From CAWJFP01 sp963842155 (GTDB lineage Bacteria > Pseudomonadota > Alphaproteobacteria > JACZXZ01): a stretch of DNA of 64,000 nt. Made by a program: the position numbers and the translations under genes. How positions within the stretch are numbered: position 1 is the first letter of the stretch; every line of letters starts with the position of its first letter. Positions 25,810 to 34,935 of the stretch are shown here, piece after piece. Location of the stretch: contig CAWJFP010000005.1 of the NCBI GenBank assembly GCA_963842155.1, positions 3,430 through 67,429 of the forward strand, read 5' to 3'. Under the pieces are notes generated by a model. That model saw only the letters and a program-made list of their open reading frames with translations, searched no databases and was not told where the DNA came from.

Positions 25810-26505
25810 TTAGACGGTAAGGTAGCGCCGAACCTCGGTTTCGACCATATCCTCGCCGCGGCCCGCCAGCACGAGCTCGCCCCGTTCCATGACCGCGAAA
25901 TTGTCGGCGAGGTCGCGCGCGAACTCGAAATACTGCTCGACCAGCAGGATCGCCATGTCGCCGCGCTCGGCGAGCTTGCGGATCACCCGCTCGATGTCCT
26001 TGATGATCGAGGGCTGGATGCCCTCGGTGGGCTCGTCCAGCATGAGCAGCCCCGGCCGCATGACGAGCGCGCGCGCGATGGCGAGCTGCTGCTGCTGCCC
26101 GCCCGAGAGATCGCCGCCGCGCCGGCCCTGCATGGTGCGCAAGACCGGAAAGAGATCGAAGATCTCCTCGGGGATCTTGCGCGCGGCGCGCGGGAGTGCC
26201 GCGAAGCCGGTGCGCAGATTCTCCATCACGCTGAGGCGCGGGAAGATCTCGCGCCCCTGCGGCACGAGGGCGAGGCCGAGGCGCGCGCGCTCGTAGGGCG
26301 GCAGTCGCGCGATGTCGCGGCCGCTCCATTTGATGGCGCCGCGGGCGATCGATTTGAGCCCGATGATGGCGCGCAAAAGGCTCGTCTTGCCCACGCCGTT
26401 GCGCCCCAGCAGGCAGGTGATCTTGCCCTTCTCGGCGACGATGCTCACGTCGCGCAAGGTGTGGCTCGCGCCGTAGTAAAGATCGACACCCTCGACCGCG
26501 AGCAT
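25810..26505 (-). CDS. urtE: Urea ABC transporter ATP-binding protein UrtE
   Basis: 231 residues of the LivF/UrtE class. Seen: Walker A GRNGVGKTSLL, Q-loop LVPQGREIFP, signature LSGGQQQQLAIARAL, Walker B LLMLDEPTEGIQPSI with the EGIQPSII string that separates UrtE from amino-acid LivF, and H-loop region LLVEQ (Gln replaces the usual His, as in this class). It provides ATP hydrolysis for urea uptake with UrtD. It is packed between urtD (3-base gap) and ureD. Confidence 0.95.
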   Translation of the reverse strand: MLAVEGVDLYYGASHTLRDVSIVAEKGKITCLLGRNGVGKTSLLRAIIGLKSIARGAIKWSGRDIARLPPYERARLGLALVPQGREIFPRLSVMENLRTGFAALPRAARKIPEEIFDLFPVLRTMQGRRGGDLSGGQQQQLAIARALVMRPGLLMLDEPTEGIQPSIIKDIERVIRKLAERGDMAILLVEQYFEFARDLADNFAVMERGELVLAGRGEDMVETEVRRYLTV

Positions 26506-26508
26506 CTC

Positions 26509-27321
26509 TCAGCGCCCCAGGTAGACTTCGATGACGCGCGGATCGTTCTGCACCCATTCGACCGAGCCCTCGGAGAGGACAGAACCCTCGTGCAGCACCG
26601 AGATGCGCGCACCGAGCCGCCGCACGAACTCCATATCGTGCTCGACCACCACGACCGTGCGGGCGCCGGCGATCGAGAGGCAGAGCTCGGCCGTCTTCTC
26701 GGTCTCGTGGTCGGTCATGCCGGCGACCGGCTCGTCGAGCAGCAGGAGCTGCGCGTCCTGGATGAGCAGCATGCCGATCTCGAGCCATTGCTTCTGGCCG
26801 TGGCTGAGCGAGCCGGCGACGGCGTCCACGCGCTCAACCAGGCCGATGGTGGCGAGCGCCGCCGCTATGCGGTCGCGATGCTCGCCGCTCATCCTGTAAA
26901 AGAGCGTGTTGAAGGTGCCGCGCGAGGTGCGCAGGGCGAGCTCGAGATTCTCGAACACCGTCAGGTTCTCGAACACGGTCGGCTTCTGGAACTTGCGCCC
27001 GATGCCGAGATTGGCGATCGCCGATTCGTCGAGCTTGGTGAGGTCGACGCTGCCGTCGAAAAACACCTCGCCCGCGTCGGGCCGCGTCTTTCCGGTGATG
27101 ACGTCCATCATCGTGGTCTTGCCGGCGCCGTTGGGCCCGATCACCGTCCGGAGCTCGCCCTTGGTGATGACGAGCGAGAGATTGTTGAGCGCCTTGAAGC
27201 CGTCGAAGCTGACGGTGACGCCGTCGAGATAGAGATGGGTATTGGCGGCCGGCCGGATGGCGACGGGCGGGCTGGCGTCCTCGGCGGGGTCCGGCAGCAC
27301 GGCGAGCGCGGCCTCAACCAT
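26509..27321 (-). CDS. urtD: Urea ABC transporter ATP-binding protein UrtD
   Basis: 270 residues. The start at ATG 27321 (MVEAALAVLPDP) overlaps the end of urtC by 8 bases; longer readings are only urtC in another frame. Seen: Walker A GPNGAGKTTMMD, the Q-loop FQKPTVFENL, signature LSHGQKQWLEIGMLL, Walker B LLLLDEPVAGMTDHET and H-loop VVVEHDM. The strings FQKPTVFE and GMTDHETEKTAEL are typical for UrtD rather than LivG. It couples ATP hydrolysis to urea import with UrtE. Confidence 0.95.
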   Translation of the reverse strand: MVEAALAVLPDPAEDASPPVAIRPAANTHLYLDGVTVSFDGFKALNNLSLVITKGELRTVIGPNGAGKTTMMDVITGKTRPDAGEVFFDGSVDLTKLDESAIANLGIGRKFQKPTVFENLTVFENLELALRTSRGTFNTLFYRMSGEHRDRIAAALATIGLVERVDAVAGSLSHGQKQWLEIGMLLIQDAQLLLLDEPVAGMTDHETEKTAELCLSIAGARTVVVVEHDMEFVRRLGARISVLHEGSVLSEGSVEWVQNDPRVIEVYLGR

Positions 27322-28432
27322 TTCCGGCACTCGCGGCGAGGGCCGCGCGATTGTGACGGAAATCCCGCCACTGCTTGGCGAGACCGACCACGCCGCGCGG
27401 CAGGAACAGGGTGACGACGATGAAGAGCCCGCCCAGCATGAAAAGCCAGAGCTCGGGGAGCGCGCCGGTGAAATAGGTCTTGGCGAGGTTGACAATGAAG
27501 GCGCCCACGATGGCGCCCACCAAGGTGCCGCGCCCGCCGACCGCGACCCAGATGGCGATCTCGATCGAGTTGGCGGGCGAGAACTCGCTCGGGTTGATGA
27601 TGCCGACCTGGGGAACGTAGAGCGCGCCCGCGAAGCCGGCGATCATCGCCGACAGGGTGAAGACGAAGAGCTTGGCGTTGGTCACCGAATAGCCCAGGAA
27701 GCGCACGCGCGGCTCGGCGTCGCGCAGCGCGAGCAGCACGCGGCCGAGCTTCGAGACCACGATGAAGCGGCAAAGCAGATAGACGATGCCGAGCGCCACG
27801 GCCGAGACGATATAGAGGCCGACGCGCGTCGACTGGGCATGGATGTCGTAGCCCAGCACGTCCTTGAAGTCGGTCAGGCCGTTATTGCCGCCAAAGCCCA
27901 TATCGTTGCGGAAGAAGGCGAGCTGGAGCGCGAAGGTCATCGCCTGCGTGATGATCGAGAGATAGACCCCGGTGATGCGCGAGCGGAAGGCCAGCCAGCC
28001 GAAGACGAGCGCCAAAAGCCCCGGCACCAGGAAGACCAAGAGGGCCGCGAAGCTGAAATGATCGAAGCCGTACCAATACCAGGGCAGCTCCTTCCAATTG
28101 AGGAAGACCATGAAGTCGGGCAGCAGCGGATTTTGATAGACGCCGCGCGTGCCGATCTGGCGCATCAGGTACATGCCGAAGGCGTAGCCGCCCAGGGCGA
28201 AGAAGGCGCCCTGGCCGAGGCTCAATATGCCGGCATAGCCCCAGACCAGATCCATGCCCAAGGCCAGGATCGCATAGCAGAGATATTTGCCCAGCAGCGG
28301 GATGAGATAATCGTCGAGATGGAAGGCGGAATCGGGCGAGGTGGCCTGGTTCAAAAGCGGCACGAGCAGGATCAGCACGAAGCCCAGCGCCAGGAAGAGC
28401 GCCCAGCCGCGGCGATCGAGGAGCGAAGGCAT
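27314..28432 (-). CDS. urtC: Urea ABC transporter permease UrtC
   Basis: 372 residues of the LivM/UrtC permease family with about eight to ten membrane helices. Seen: LGMDLVWGYAGILSLGQGAF (the conserved family block), a long hydrophilic insertion about 110–150, and AVGGRGTLVGAIVGAFIVN near the C-terminus. The start at 28432 (MPSLLDRRGWALF) is chosen because the first membrane helix follows immediately; upstream residues are low-complexity Ser/Arg. It overlaps urtD by 8 bases. Confidence 0.94.
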   Translation of the reverse strand: MPSLLDRRGWALFLALGFVLILLVPLLNQATSPDSAFHLDDYLIPLLGKYLCYAILALGMDLVWGYAGILSLGQGAFFALGGYAFGMYLMRQIGTRGVYQNPLLPDFMVFLNWKELPWYWYGFDHFSFAALLVFLVPGLLALVFGWLAFRSRITGVYLSIITQAMTFALQLAFFRNDMGFGGNNGLTDFKDVLGYDIHAQSTRVGLYIVSAVALGIVYLLCRFIVVSKLGRVLLALRDAEPRVRFLGYSVTNAKLFVFTLSAMIAGFAGALYVPQVGIINPSEFSPANSIEIAIWVAVGGRGTLVGAIVGAFIVNLAKTYFTGALPELWLFMLGGLFIVVTLFLPRGVVGLAKQWRDFRHNRAALAASAGNG

Positions 28433-28457
28433 GGATGGCCGCGACGTCGCCAAGGCC

Positions 28458-30096
28458 TCAGGCCTCCGCCGCGCGACCCTTGAGCGCGAAGAGCCCGCGC
28501 GGTCGCCTTTGGATGAAGAGGATGACAATCACCAGGATGAGGACCTTGCCGAGGATGGCGCCCGCCACGGGCTCGAGGAACTTGTTGGCGATGCCGAGGC
28601 CCATGGCGCCGACGAGCGTGCCCATGAGGCTGCCCACGCCGCCGAATACGACGACGAGAAAGCTGTCGACGATATAAATCTGGCCGAGGTTGGGGCTCAC
28701 ATTGCCGATCTGGCTCAAGGCCACGCCCGCCATTCCGGCGATGCCCGAGCCGAGGCCGAAGGTGAGCGCGTCGATGCGCGGGGTACGGATGCCCATCACC
28801 GCGGCCATGTCGCGGTTCTGCGTCACCGCGCGCACATAGAGCCCGTAGGCGGTACGGCTCAGCATGAGCGCGAGCGCGCCCAGAATGATGAAGCAGAACA
28901 CCACGATATAGACGCGGTTCCAGGTCACCGTGATGCCGCCGGCGAGCTCGAAGCCGCCGGTCATCCAGCTCGGATTGGCGACGAGCTTGTTGGGCGCGCC
29001 GAAGATCGTGCGCACGAGCTGTTGCAGGACGAGGCTTATGCCCCAGGTGGCGAGCAAGGTCTCGAGCGGCCGGCCGTAAAGGAAGCGGATGACGCTGCGC
29101 TCGAGCGCCACGCCCACCGCACCTGCCACCAGGAAGGCGACCGGCACGGCAACGACGAGGTAGAGATCGAGGACCGACGGCGGCAGCCACGCCTGGAAGG
29201 CCGATTGCACCACATAGGCGCTGTAGGCGCCCAGCATGATCATCTCGCCATGGGCCATGTTGATGACGCCCATGAGGCCGAAGGTGATGGCGAGCCCGAT
29301 CGCGGCGAGCAACAGGATCGAGCCCAGGCTTATGCCCTCGATGAGATCTCCGCCGATCTCGATGAAGGCGAGCTTATGCTCGATCGTCTTGACCGCGGCC
29401 TGGGCGGAGGCGCGCAGCTCGGCCGGGGTGTCGGGCGCATTCGCGAGCGCGCTCAGGAAGCCGTGCACCTCCGGATCGGTCGAGCTGCTCAGAGCCGCCA
29501 CGGATTTCACGCGCTCCTCCGGCGTGCCGGTCATGAGCTGCACGATGCTGAGGCTCTTCGTCATGGCGGCGCGGACGGCGGGCACCGTCTCGGCCTTGAG
29601 CGCGCGTTCGAGCGCCGCCGCCATCTCCGGCGTGGCGCTCCTGGCGGCCTCGCGCGCGGCAGCCAGGCGCTGATCGGGGTTCTTGCTGAAGATCTGTAGC
29701 CCGCTCAACGCCAGCGCGATGGTGCCGCGCAACCGGTTGTTGACCAGCACGCGGTCGACCGCGTCCCCCGCCACCTTGCCCAGCGCCTCGCCGGTGACGG
29801 GATCGCTGATCTGCATATCGTCGCCGTCGGGCTCGGCGATGACCACGCGTTTCGTCTCGGTGACTACCGCGAGCTTGCCGTCCGCCAGGGCCTCGAGCGC
29901 GGGCTCGGCGCGCGGATCGGCAAGCGCGCCCAGCGCCTTGACGGCGGAGTCCTTCGTCCTCGAAATCGTCCGAGGCAAGCCTGGCGACGAGATCGGCGAG
30001 CTGATCCGCATGAACCGGGCGCGGCCAGGCCCCGAGCAGCGCGAGCAGAAGGGCGATTGCCACCCAGAACCGCCGAGGCGGGCTGGCTAAGTTCAT
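28458..30096 (-). CDS. urtB: Urea ABC transporter permease UrtB (one frame break)
   Basis: Seen: a signal peptide (MNLASPPRRFWVAIALLLAL, cut near VHA), an approximately 230-residue helical periplasmic domain with HEAT-like DPRAEPALEALADGKL, then a LivH-type permease with AAIGLAITFGLMGVINMAHG and FGLGSGIAGMAGVALSQIGN. The large N-terminal domain separates UrtB from LivH. One extra base near 29957 splits the signal-peptide part from the rest; correcting it gives 545 residues, usual for the family. It forms the channel with UrtC. A GC-rich hairpin lies between it and urtA. Confidence 0.94.
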
Positions 30097-30168
30097 GGAT
30101 CCGGTTCCTCGCGGCTGTCGCCTGATGAATTTGGTGGGGGGAAAGCGCTCCGCTCGGAGGGGGCGGAT

Positions 30169-30198
30169 GGGCCCGGCTGCCCCCCATCGGCCGGGCCC
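30169..30198 (-). terminator. GC-rich stem-loop between urtA and urtB
   Basis: GGGCCCGGC and GCCGGGCCC (9-bp perfect arms, 12-base loop) lie in the 133-base urtA–urtB gap. With no U-run it is more likely a partial attenuator or 3'-stabilising structure that lets the binding-protein mRNA exceed the permease mRNAs than a full terminator. This role is inferred from position. Confidence 0.55.
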
Positions 30199-30229
30199 GC
30201 GCGGCGACTAGTCCCTCACGGAGGAGGGA

Positions 30230-31522
30230 TCAGTCCTTGTACTTGGGCGAGGTGCAGTTGCCGCAATCCCATGGATAGGTCCAGTCCGCGACCTTGCCTT
30301 TGTCCTCGGCCAGGTAGGGGCTCCAGGCATCGGCCTTGATCGCGGTCTTGGTCTGCCAGACGATGTCGAACTGCCCGTTCGCCTGGATCTCGCCGATATA
30401 GACGGGCTTCGAGAGGTGGTGGTTGGTGTTCATCACCGCGATGAAGCCGCTCGGCGCCTTGACCTTCTGGCCGTACATCGCTTGGCGCACGGCGTCGACG
30501 TCGGTGGTGCCGGCCTGCTCGACCGCATGCGTCCACATCTTGAAGCCGATATAGGTCGCCTCCATCGGATCGTTGGTCGTGCGCTTGTCGTTCTTGATGA
30601 AGGCGTGCCATTCCTTGATGAACGTCTCGTTGACGGGGTTCTTGATCGACTCGAAATAGTTCCAGGCGGCGAGATGGCCGACGAGATTCTTGGTGTCGAT
30701 GCCGGCCAGCTCCTCCTCGCCGACCGAGAAGGCGACGACCGGGATATCCGACGCTTTGATGCCCTGATTGGCGAGCTCCTTGTAGAAGGGCACGTTGGCG
30801 TCGCCGTTGATGGTCGAGACCACCGCCGTCTTCTTGCCGCCCGAGGCGAACGCCTTGATGGCCGCGACCTCGGTCTGCCAGTCGGAGAAGCCGAAGGGCG
30901 TATAGTTGATCTTGATGTCCTCCGCCGCCACGCCCTTGGCCTTGAGGAAGGCCTCGAGAATCTTGTTGGTGGTGCGCGGATAGACGTAGTCGGTGCCCTC
31001 CAGCACCCAGCGCTTCACGTCGCCGCCTTCCTTGCTCATGAGATATTCGACGGCGGGGATCGCCTGCTGGTTCGGCGCGGCACCGGTGTAGAACACGTTG
31101 TTCGAGCTCTCCTCACCCTCATATTGCACCGGATAGAAGAGCAGCCCGTTGAGCTCCTCGAAGACCGGGAGAACGGATTTGCGCGAGACCGAGGTCCAGC
31201 AGCCGAATACCACCGCGACCTTGTCCTTCTGCAGGAGCTCGCGCGCCTTTTCGGCGAAGAGCGGCCAGTTGGACGCCGGATCGACGACCACCGCCTCGAT
31301 CTTCTTGCCCAGGAGGCCGCCATGCTTGTTCTGGATGTCGACCATCATGAGCACGGTATCCTTGAGCGTCGTCTCGCTGATGGCCATCGTACCGGATAGC
31401 GAGTGGAGCACTCCGATCTTGATGGTGTCATCCGCGGCTCGTGCCACGCCTCCCGTGGCAAGAAGACCCGCGACCGCCGCCAGCGCGCAGGATTTGAGAA
31501 GCCACCCCATTCCCTTCGGCAT
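30230..31522 (-). CDS. urtA: Urea ABC transporter substrate-binding protein UrtA
   Basis: 430 residues. The start at 31522 (MPKGMGWLL) follows an ideal GGAGGTGAT. Seen: a signal peptide (SCALAAVAGLLATGGVARA), then the type I periplasmic binding fold of the urea class: IGVLHSLSGTMAISETTLKD, the string NWPLFAEKARELL, FGCWTSVSRKSVLPVFEE and LFYPVQYEGEE. It binds urea or short-chain amides in the periplasm and docks on UrtBC. It is first in the urt-ure transcript, 46 bases downstream of a sigma-54-type promoter. Confidence 0.96.
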   Translation of the reverse strand: MPKGMGWLLKSCALAAVAGLLATGGVARAADDTIKIGVLHSLSGTMAISETTLKDTVLMMVDIQNKHGGLLGKKIEAVVVDPASNWPLFAEKARELLQKDKVAVVFGCWTSVSRKSVLPVFEELNGLLFYPVQYEGEESSNNVFYTGAAPNQQAIPAVEYLMSKEGGDVKRWVLEGTDYVYPRTTNKILEAFLKAKGVAAEDIKINYTPFGFSDWQTEVAAIKAFASGGKKTAVVSTINGDANVPFYKELANQGIKASDIPVVAFSVGEEELAGIDTKNLVGHLAAWNYFESIKNPVNETFIKEWHAFIKNDKRTTNDPMEATYIGFKMWTHAVEQAGTTDVDAVRQAMYGQKVKAPSGFIAVMNTNHHLSKPVYIGEIQANGQFDIVWQTKTAIKADAWSPYLAEDKGKVADWTYPWDCGNCTSPKYKD

Positions 31523-31567
31523 GAAATCACCTCCGTTGCCGTAAATTCTGTGCATCGCACCATCCAT

Positions 31568-31584
31568 GGCAAGGCGCATGCCAA
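31568..31584 (-). promoter_or_regulatory. Sigma-54 (RpoN) promoter for urtA
   Basis: Read on the minus strand the site is TTGGCATGCGCCTTGCC, matching YTGGCACGRNNNTTGCW with the invariant GG at -24 and GC at -12 correctly spaced. A start about 12 bases downstream of the -12 element leaves a leader of roughly 35 bases to ATG 31522. It fits NtrC-controlled, nitrogen-limitation expression of urea uptake. I did not find a clear NtrC site upstream (31585–31786). Confidence 0.7.
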
Positions 31585-31786
31585 AGGCCGAGAGGGTTCA
31601 GGTCTTCGAAAAAACCGTTTTTCGACAGGTAATTGCGCGCATTTGCACAGGAATTGAGCAAGTCTGAGTGTGGTTGGAATTTGAGCAGCGTCCGTTTGTC
31701 TGGCGCGATTTTGGGCATTCCCCTATGACCTGGAGACGAGCGCCGGCCAGCTTGGCGCCGCCCGCCCGAAAGCCAATATTCCGGCA

Positions 31787-32806
31787 ATGCCGCAGCTGCT
31801 CCCCGCGATCGAAAGCTGGCTGAAAATCACCCCGCGCGGGCTCTATTGCGAGGCGGGCGACTTCTATCTCGACCCGGTCGGACCGGTCGACCGCGCCGTC
31901 ATCACCCACGGCCATGGCGATCATGCGCGGCCCGGCCACAGCCATGTGCTGGCCACGCGCGAGACCCTCGCGATCATGCGCAAGCGGCTCGGCGAGGAAG
32001 CCGGCGGAACACTGCAGCCGCTCGCCTATGGCGAGACATTGAGAATCGGCGCCGTGGACGTGACGCTGCTGCCCGCCGGTCATGTGCTGGGCAGCGCGCA
32101 GGTGGTGCTCGAGCATCGCGGCGGCCGCGCGGTGCTCTCGGGCGACTACAAGCGACGCAAGGACCCGACTTGCGAGCCCTTCGAGCCGCAGCCTTGCGAC
32201 GTCTTCATTACCGAGGCGACGTTCGGCCTGCCTGTCTTCCGCCATCCCCCCGACACGGACGAGATCGACCGCCTGCTCCACTCCTTGCGCCTCTTCCCCG
32301 AGCGCTGTCAGCTCGTCGGCGCTTATGCGCTCGGCAAATGCCAGCGCCTGCTGGCTTTGCTGCGCCGCCAGGGGCATGAGGAGCCCGTCTATCTCCATGG
32401 CGCCCTCATCCCGCTTTGCGAACTCTACGAGGAGCTAGGCGTTCCGCTCGGCCCGTTGCTGCCGGTCAAGGGCGTCGCGCGCGACGAGCTGCGGGGCAAG
32501 ATCGTGCTCGCGCCGCCGGGCGCCGCTTCTGAGCTTTGGGCGCGCCGCCTGCCCGACCCCGTCGTGGCCCTCGCCTCGGGCTGGATGCGAGTGCGCCAGC
32601 GCGCCAAGCAGCGTGGGGTGGAGCTGCCGCTGGTGATCTCCGACCATGCCGACTGGGACGAGCTGCTGCAAACGATTGCCGAAGTGGCGCCCGGCGAGCT
32701 GTGGATCACCCATGGCGCCGAGGAGGGGCTGCTGCGCCAGGCGACCATCATGGGCTTCCGGGCGCGCGCGCTCTCGCTGCTCGGCTTCGAGGCCGAGGAG
32801 GAGTAG
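31787..32806 (+). CDS. Ligase-associated DNA exonuclease (metallo-beta-lactamase/beta-CASP-like)
   Basis: 339 residues. Seen: metallo-beta-lactamase motif THGHGDHARPGH (HxHxDH), a second metal region LPAGHVLGSAQ, LSGDYKRRKDPT with the metal Asp, TEATFGLP, and C-terminal LPLVISDHADWDELL and WITHGAEEG. These are the hallmarks of the ligase-associated DNA-damage-response exonuclease family related to SNM1/CPSF nucleases. The next gene is its ATP-dependent ligase (2 bases apart), confirming the pairing. The usual helicase and PdeM phosphoesterase partners of this locus are not in the window. Confidence 0.93.
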   Translation: MPQLLPAIESWLKITPRGLYCEAGDFYLDPVGPVDRAVITHGHGDHARPGHSHVLATRETLAIMRKRLGEEAGGTLQPLAYGETLRIGAVDVTLLPAGHVLGSAQVVLEHRGGRAVLSGDYKRRKDPTCEPFEPQPCDVFITEATFGLPVFRHPPDTDEIDRLLHSLRLFPERCQLVGAYALGKCQRLLALLRRQGHEEPVYLHGALIPLCELYEELGVPLGPLLPVKGVARDELRGKIVLAPPGAASELWARRLPDPVVALASGWMRVRQRAKQRGVELPLVISDHADWDELLQTIAEVAPGELWITHGAEEGLLRQATIMGFRARALSLLGFEAEEE

Positions 32807-32808
32807 CG

Positions 32809-34371
32809 ATGAACCGCTTCGCCGCCCTTCTCGACGCCCTGGTCTTCATGCCGGCGCGTCTCGGCAAGCTGCGGCTGATGAGCGACTATTTCGCGAGCAC
32901 GGCCGACCCGGAACGGGGCTGGGCGCTGGCAGCGCTCACGGGCGAGCTCTCCTTTCGCGCCGTGAAGCCGCAGCAAATCCGCGAGCTCGCCGTCGCGCGC
33001 GTCGATCCGGAGCTGTTCGCGCTTTCCTATGATTTCATCGGCGACCTGGCGGAGACGGTATCCTTGATCTGGCCGGCCCGGCCGCAGGCCGGCGCCGTTC
33101 CAGGCCTCGGCGACATCGTGGACGCGCTCGCCATCGCGACGCGGGAGAACGCGGTCGAGCTCTTGGCGCGCTGGCTCGACGCGCTGGACGCGACGGGGCG
33201 CTGGGCGCTGCTCAAGCTCGTCACGGGCGGCCTTCGCGTCGGCGTCTCGGCGCGGCTCGCCAAGACCGCGCTCGCGGAATGGTCGCAAGAGCCGCTGGAG
33301 GAGATCGAGACGGTCTGGCACAGCCTGGCGCCGCCCTACGCCGGGCTCTTCCGCTGGCTCGAGGGCGGCGCGCCGCGGCCCGAGACCGCCGGCCTGCCCA
33401 CCTTCACCCCCTTGATGCTGTCGCAGCCGCTCGAGGAAGAGGAGCTTGCTGCGCTCGATCCCGCCGATTATTGCGCCGAGTGGAAATGGGACGGCATCCG
33501 CGTGCAGCTTGTCGCGCGCAAGGGCGAGCGCCGCCTCTATTCGCGCACGGGCGACGAGATCGCCGCGGCCTTTCCGGAATTCGCCGAGACCGCCGCGGAC
33601 GACGTGGTGCTCGACGGCGAGCTGCTGGTCGCGCGCGGCGGCGAAGTGGCGCCGTTCAACGACCTGCAGCAGCGCCTGAACCGCAAGACCGCGAGCCCAA
33701 AGCTGCGGCAGGATTACCCGGCCTGGCTGCGGCTCTACGATATCCTCGAGGAGGCGGAGGATTTGCGCCCGCTGCCCTTCCGCGAGCGTCGTCGCCGTCT
33801 CGAGGCCTGGTATCGCGCCCAGCCGCGGCGTCATATGGATCTTTCGCCATTGCTCGCCTTCGCCGCTTGGGACGATCTCAGGGCCTTGCGCGAGCATGCG
33901 CGGCTCCGCGGCATCGAGGGGCTGATGCTGAAGCGCGCCGATTCGCCCTACCTCTCGGGGCGGCCGAAGGGGCCCTGGTTCAAATGGAAGCGCGACGCCC
34001 TCACGGCGGACACCGTGCTGATGTATGCCCAACGCGGACATGGCAAGCGCTCCTCCTTCTATTCGGACTACACCTTCGGCGCCTGGCGGCAGGGCGAGCT
34101 GGTGCCCGTCGGCAAGGCCTATTTCGGCTTCACCGACGAGGAGCTGCGCCGCCTCGACCAATGGATCCGCAATCACACTGTCGAGCGCTTCGGGCCGGTG
34201 CGGGCGGTCGAGCCGGCCCTGGTGCTGGAGATCGCCTTCGACAGCATCCATCGCTCGACGCGGCACAAATCCGGCCTCGCCATGCGTTTCCCGCGCGTCC
34301 ACCGCATCCGCTGGGACAAGCCCGCCGTCGAGGCGGACGAGATCGCATCCTTGGAGAGGTTGGTGAGCTGA
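32809..34371 (+). CDS. ATP-dependent DNA ligase (cisplatin-resistance/damage-response type)
   Basis: 520 residues starting MNRFAALLDALVFMP. Seen: N-terminal helical DNA-binding domain (about 1–200), adenylation domain with the nucleotidyl Lys in EWKWDGIRVQL, motif VVLDGELLV, IEGLMLKRADSPYLSGRP and WFKWKRD (motif V), then the OB-fold (VGKAYFGFTDEEL) with RTR-like end HKSGLAMRFPRVHRIRWDK. Known: seals nicks using ATP; this subfamily accompanies a nuclease and helicase in a stationary-phase or damage repair set. It starts two bases after the exonuclease stop. Confidence 0.94.
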   Translation: MNRFAALLDALVFMPARLGKLRLMSDYFASTADPERGWALAALTGELSFRAVKPQQIRELAVARVDPELFALSYDFIGDLAETVSLIWPARPQAGAVPGLGDIVDALAIATRENAVELLARWLDALDATGRWALLKLVTGGLRVGVSARLAKTALAEWSQEPLEEIETVWHSLAPPYAGLFRWLEGGAPRPETAGLPTFTPLMLSQPLEEEELAALDPADYCAEWKWDGIRVQLVARKGERRLYSRTGDEIAAAFPEFAETAADDVVLDGELLVARGGEVAPFNDLQQRLNRKTASPKLRQDYPAWLRLYDILEEAEDLRPLPFRERRRRLEAWYRAQPRRHMDLSPLLAFAAWDDLRALREHARLRGIEGLMLKRADSPYLSGRPKGPWFKWKRDALTADTVLMYAQRGHGKRSSFYSDYTFGAWRQGELVPVGKAYFGFTDEELRRLDQWIRNHTVERFGPVRAVEPALVLEIAFDSIHRSTRHKSGLAMRFPRVHRIRWDKPAVEADEIASLERLVS

Positions 34372-34489
34372 GCGGCAAGCGCCGAACCGAGCGGAGAAAT
34401 GCGGCACCCGGAAGGAACTTTCTGCCGAGGTCGGCGTTTGTCCGCAGCAGCAAAGGCGCTGCTTACACTTTGCAAAGGAAGGACACCGA

Positions 34490-34759
34490 ATGAGCCCAGA
34501 GAAAACCGGCCAGGACAAGCCTGGTCAGCGAAATCCCGTCCAGGACGGCCAGCATCAGAACCCCGGCCAGGGTGGCGCACAGCACAATCCGGGCCAGGGT
34601 GGCGGCCAGCACAATCCTGGTCAGGGCAGCGGCCAGGAGCGGCCGGGCCAAGGCGGTCAGGGCGGCCAGCATAACCCCGGCCAGGGCGGCGGCCAGCATA
34701 ATCCCGGTCAAGGCGGCGGCCAGGAGCGGCCCGCTCAGGGCAACCCCGACCGGCGTTAA
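34490..34759 (+). CDS. Low-complexity repeat protein (GQHNPGQGG-type repeats)
   Basis: 89 residues, AAGGAAGG before ATG 34490. After MSPEKTGQDKPGQ the protein is built of 9-residue units close to GQHNPGQGG, some ending QERPGQ. It is almost all Gly, Gln, Pro, Asn, His and Arg, with no hydrophobic core, no Cys and no signal peptide, so it must be disordered and soluble. No family is recognised; superficially similar Gly/Gln-rich repeat proteins occur in stress, desiccation or cell-surface roles, but I do not assign one. Codon positions vary among units, which argues for a maintained protein. A strong terminator follows. Confidence 0.7.
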   Translation: MSPEKTGQDKPGQRNPVQDGQHQNPGQGGAQHNPGQGGGQHNPGQGSGQERPGQGGQGGQHNPGQGGGQHNPGQGGGQERPAQGNPDRR

Positions 34760-34819
34760 TCCGGACCGACACGTGCCCGCGCGCTCGCGCTTGCGCCCGG
34801 GCCGCAAGCGGGCGCGTGG

Positions 34820-34850
34820 AAAGAGCCTCGACGCGAGTTCGAGGCTCTTT
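34820..34850 (+). terminator. Strong hairpin terminator after the repeat-protein gene
   Basis: AAAGAGCCTCGA and TCGAGGCTCTTT are exact 12-bp inverted repeats with a 7-base loop; the descending arm ends in TTT and is followed by CATTTT. It closes the rightward exonuclease-ligase-repeat protein segment and separates it from the YihY gene. Confidence 0.75.
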
Positions 34851-34935
34851 CATTTTGCCGCCTCCTCGCCTTTCGAGAACAGGCGGCAGGCTTTCGCCTT
34901 GGGGAACCCGCATGGCGCGGTTTGCATAGTCGTCG

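Noticed and set aside
34490..34759. CRISPR array
   Set aside because: The 27-base periodicity is protein-coding repeat DNA with no unique spacers.
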